A DNA stretch of 64,000 nucleotides from NCBI RefSeq assembly GCF_002285635.2, contig NZ_CP023049.2:3968001-4032000 (forward strand), written 5' to 3'. A program made the translations under genes and the position numbers. The first letter of the stretch is position 1, and each line of letters starts with the position of its first letter. The notes beneath the pieces are model-generated. The model saw only the letters and a program-made list of their open reading frames with translations. It was not told where the DNA came from and made no database searches. Source of the DNA: Chryseobacterium piperi. GTDB taxonomy: Bacteria; Bacteroidota; Bacteroidia; Flavobacteriales; Weeksellaceae. Positions 62,548 through 64,000 of the stretch are shown in pieces.

Positions 62548-63807
62548 TTAAAACAATGTCAATTGCTGGGAAAATTGGTGATGAAACTTTGATGAGCTTC
62601 CTCCAATAAGTAACTTTCTGAAGTTTTGATCGGTAAGGTATTTCAGGTATATATTTCCTGCATTGAAATCGATGAAGTATTTCGCTCTGTTTACTGCGGC
62701 TCCCAGTCTTTTAAGATGATCAAGGTTAAGCATTTGAAAACGCCTTGCATGAATAATTTTTTTTGCAGTCTTAACTCCTATTCCCGGAATTCTGAGAATC
62801 ATCTGGTAATCCGCAGTTTGGAGATTGACAGGGAATTGATGCAAATGCCTTAAGGCCCAACTTAATTTTGGGTCTACTTCCAGATCTAAGAAAGGAATAT
62901 TAGGATCGAGGATTTCCTCTGCTTTAAAACCGTAAAATCTCATTAGCCAGTCAGACTGATACAATCTGTTTTCTCTCAGCATTGGAACTTCAGTGGTTAA
63001 GGATGGCAGACGTTTGTCTTCCAGAACAGGCACATAACCGGAATAGTATACTCTTTTAAGATTGTAATTTTTATAAAAATAATCGGCAACTTTTATGATT
63101 TGAAGATCATTTTCATTGGTGGCTCCTACGATCATCTGTGTTGATTGTCCGGCGGGAGCAAACTTAGGAACTTTTCTGAAAATTTTCTTTTCATCTTTAT
63201 ATTGTGCTATTCCGTTTTGAATGTACCGCATCGGATTGAGCATATCTTCCCGGTTCTTTTCAGGGGCGAGCAATTTCAATCCGCTTTCGGTAGGAATTTC
63301 AAGATTTATGGATAATCTGTCAGCATATAATGCCGCTTCCTGCATAAGTTCATCACTGGCACCGGGAATTGATTTTAAATGAATATAACCATTGAAATTC
63401 TCTTCTAAACGTAATTTTTTAGCTACTCTGACGAGACGTTCCATGGTGGTATCCGCATTTTTGAATATGCCTGAGCTTAGAAATAACCCTTCAATATAAT
63501 TTCTGCGGTAAAAATTAATGGTAAGATCTACTACTTCTTCTACAGTAAAAGCAGCTCTTTTGATATCATTTGAACTTCTGGAAACACAATAAGCACAGTC
63601 ATAAATACAGTGATTGGTTAAAAGAACTTTCAGAAGAGAGACACATCGTCCATCTTCTGTATAGGTATGGCAAATTCCGCTTACGGAACTGTCTCCTAAA
63701 GCACCTTTTTTATTCTTGCGCGTCCCTCCGCTGGATGAACAGGAAACGTCATATTTCGCTGCATCAGCCAGGATTTCAAGTTTTTCTTTCAGGCGATCGA
63801 AGTTCAT
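62548..63807 (-). CDS. TIGR03916 family radical SAM protein, putative DNA modification/repair
   Basis: The 419-residue protein is a radical SAM enzyme with the cluster motif CIYDCAYC (CxxxCxxC) at about residue 67, after a Ser/Cys-rich N-terminal segment (DVSCSSSGGTRKNKKGALGD). Further SAM-domain features are LFLSSGIFKN near residue 114 and AGQSTQMIVGATNENDLQII near residue 218. The C-terminal part contains a helix-hairpin-helix motif (RIPGIGVKTAKKIIHARRF near residue 346), which suggests DNA binding. The family is called putative DNA modification/repair because of this and its linkage to TIGR03915; the reaction is unknown. The start ATG at 63805-63807 follows a -7 box 43 bases upstream. It is the partner of the gene at 60456. 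Confidence 0.9.
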   Translation of the reverse strand: MNFDRLKEKLEILADAAKYDVSCSSSGGTRKNKKGALGDSSVSGICHTYTEDGRCVSLLKVLLTNHCIYDCAYCVSRSSNDIKRAAFTVEEVVDLTINFYRRNYIEGLFLSSGIFKNADTTMERLVRVAKKLRLEENFNGYIHLKSIPGASDELMQEAALYADRLSINLEIPTESGLKLLAPEKNREDMLNPMRYIQNGIAQYKDEKKIFRKVPKFAPAGQSTQMIVGATNENDLQIIKVADYFYKNYNLKRVYYSGYVPVLEDKRLPSLTTEVPMLRENRLYQSDWLMRFYGFKAEEILDPNIPFLDLEVDPKLSWALRHLHQFPVNLQTADYQMILRIPGIGVKTAKKIIHARRFQMLNLDHLKRLGAAVNRAKYFIDFNAGNIYLKYLTDQNFRKLLIGGSSSKFHHQFSQQLTLF

Positions 63808-63849
63808 GTATTTCTAAGAAAAAATTATTTAAATGTATAATTTTCAGTT

Positions 63850-63857
63850 CAAAAGTA
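63850..63857 (-). promoter_or_regulatory. Putative -7 box of the radical SAM gene
   Basis: CAAAAGTA reads TACTTTTG on the minus strand, matching TAnnTTTG, 43 bases before the ATG. Confidence 0.45.
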
Positions 63858-63952
63858 ATTCCAAAATTGAGAAATGTCAGTCTTTTTTAAAGAAAGTTAT
63901 CAACAAAATAACGTGGCAAAACATTATATTTACGGTTCATTAAAGTTATACT

Positions 63953-64000
63953 ATGAATCATCAACCGATTGAAGGTTTTTCCAAATTGACTAAACAGGGG
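63953..64000 (+). CDS. 5' end of a gene, possibly HMG-CoA reductase (truncated by window end)
   Basis: The ATG at 63953 opens 16 codons, MNHQPIEGFSKLTKQG, that run to the end of the window. The pattern MN-x-x-P-x-x-GFSKLTK resembles the start of hydroxymethylglutaryl-CoA reductases of Flavobacteria as I recall them, but 16 residues are too few for a firm call. It is divergent from the radical SAM gene, with 145 bp between starts. Any other GFSK-starting protein would fit equally well; the following sequence would settle it at once. Confidence 0.4.
   Translation, partial: MNHQPIEGFSKLTKQG

Noticed and set aside
63570..63890. 106-codon plus-strand frame opposite the radical SAM gene
   Set aside because: It overlaps the conserved iron-sulfur motif region in antisense and reaches into the promoter; it is best explained as chance.

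Overview
The window looks like a chromosomal segment of a Chryseobacterium-like bacterium (Bacteroidota, Flavobacteriia, Weeksellaceae). The evidence is AT-rich DNA, promoters of the Bacteroidota type (TAnnTTTG at -7, often with TTG or TTTG about 19-20 bp upstream), SusC/SusD outer-membrane pairs, a Por (type IX) secretion sorting tail, a GLPGLI-family protein, a fused ccoN-ccoO gene and a TamL/TamB pair. The genus is inferred from protein resemblance and cannot be proven without a database search.

Layout. 1-2045: the 3' end of an unknown gene and a complete IS1182-like insertion sequence with hairpin ends. 2063-9771: an ACP phosphodiesterase-like gene, a secreted reprolysin-type metallopeptidase, a broken AraC-type sensor/regulator, radA, a small membrane protein, a YceI protein and pyrG. 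9954-12394: yidC and, convergent to it, rnhB. 12646-27427: three tandem SusC/SusD transporter pairs, each with its own promoter and terminator, sharing an unusual conserved promoter and lacking both carbohydrate-active enzymes and the usual N-terminal extension domain of SusC. 27542-37919: argS, a YihY/BrkB membrane protein and the overlapping tamB-tamL pair. 38180-41478: a compact cbb3 oxidase (fused ccoNO plus a mono-haem ccoP), divergent from a small XRE regulator. 41970-46112: an amino-acid permease, an AraC/GyrI regulator, a small beta-barrel protein and an exported agmatine deiminase-like enzyme. 46248-49539: tRNA-Gln, menE-arfB, an outer-membrane protein and a deoxyhypusine-synthase-like enzyme. 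49752-52260: a 48-residue basic protein, an alkyltransferase-like protein with Ala in place of the active-site Cys, an XRE regulator divergent from a small Cys-rich exported peptide, a lipoprotein and a GLPGLI protein. 52404-60234: htpG, recA, a MpaB/DUF2236 gene interrupted by one in-frame TGA, a LuxR regulator and a pfkA-gap glycolytic operon. 60456-64000: the TIGR03915/TIGR03916 putative DNA-repair pair, separated by a P1 peptidase gene on the other strand, and the first codons of what may be HMG-CoA reductase.

Most of the window is core genome (translation, CTP synthesis, membrane-protein insertion, recombination, respiration, glycolysis). Accessory character is concentrated in the insertion sequence, the SusCD cluster, the 50-52 kb regulator/secreted-protein cluster and the two decayed genes. 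No CRISPR array, prophage, restriction system or recognised defence island is visible. The least understood items are the TIGR03915/TIGR03916 pair, the DHS-like enzyme, the XRE/small-peptide locus with its ATACAA operator-like repeats, and the three SusCD pairs without a degradative partner.
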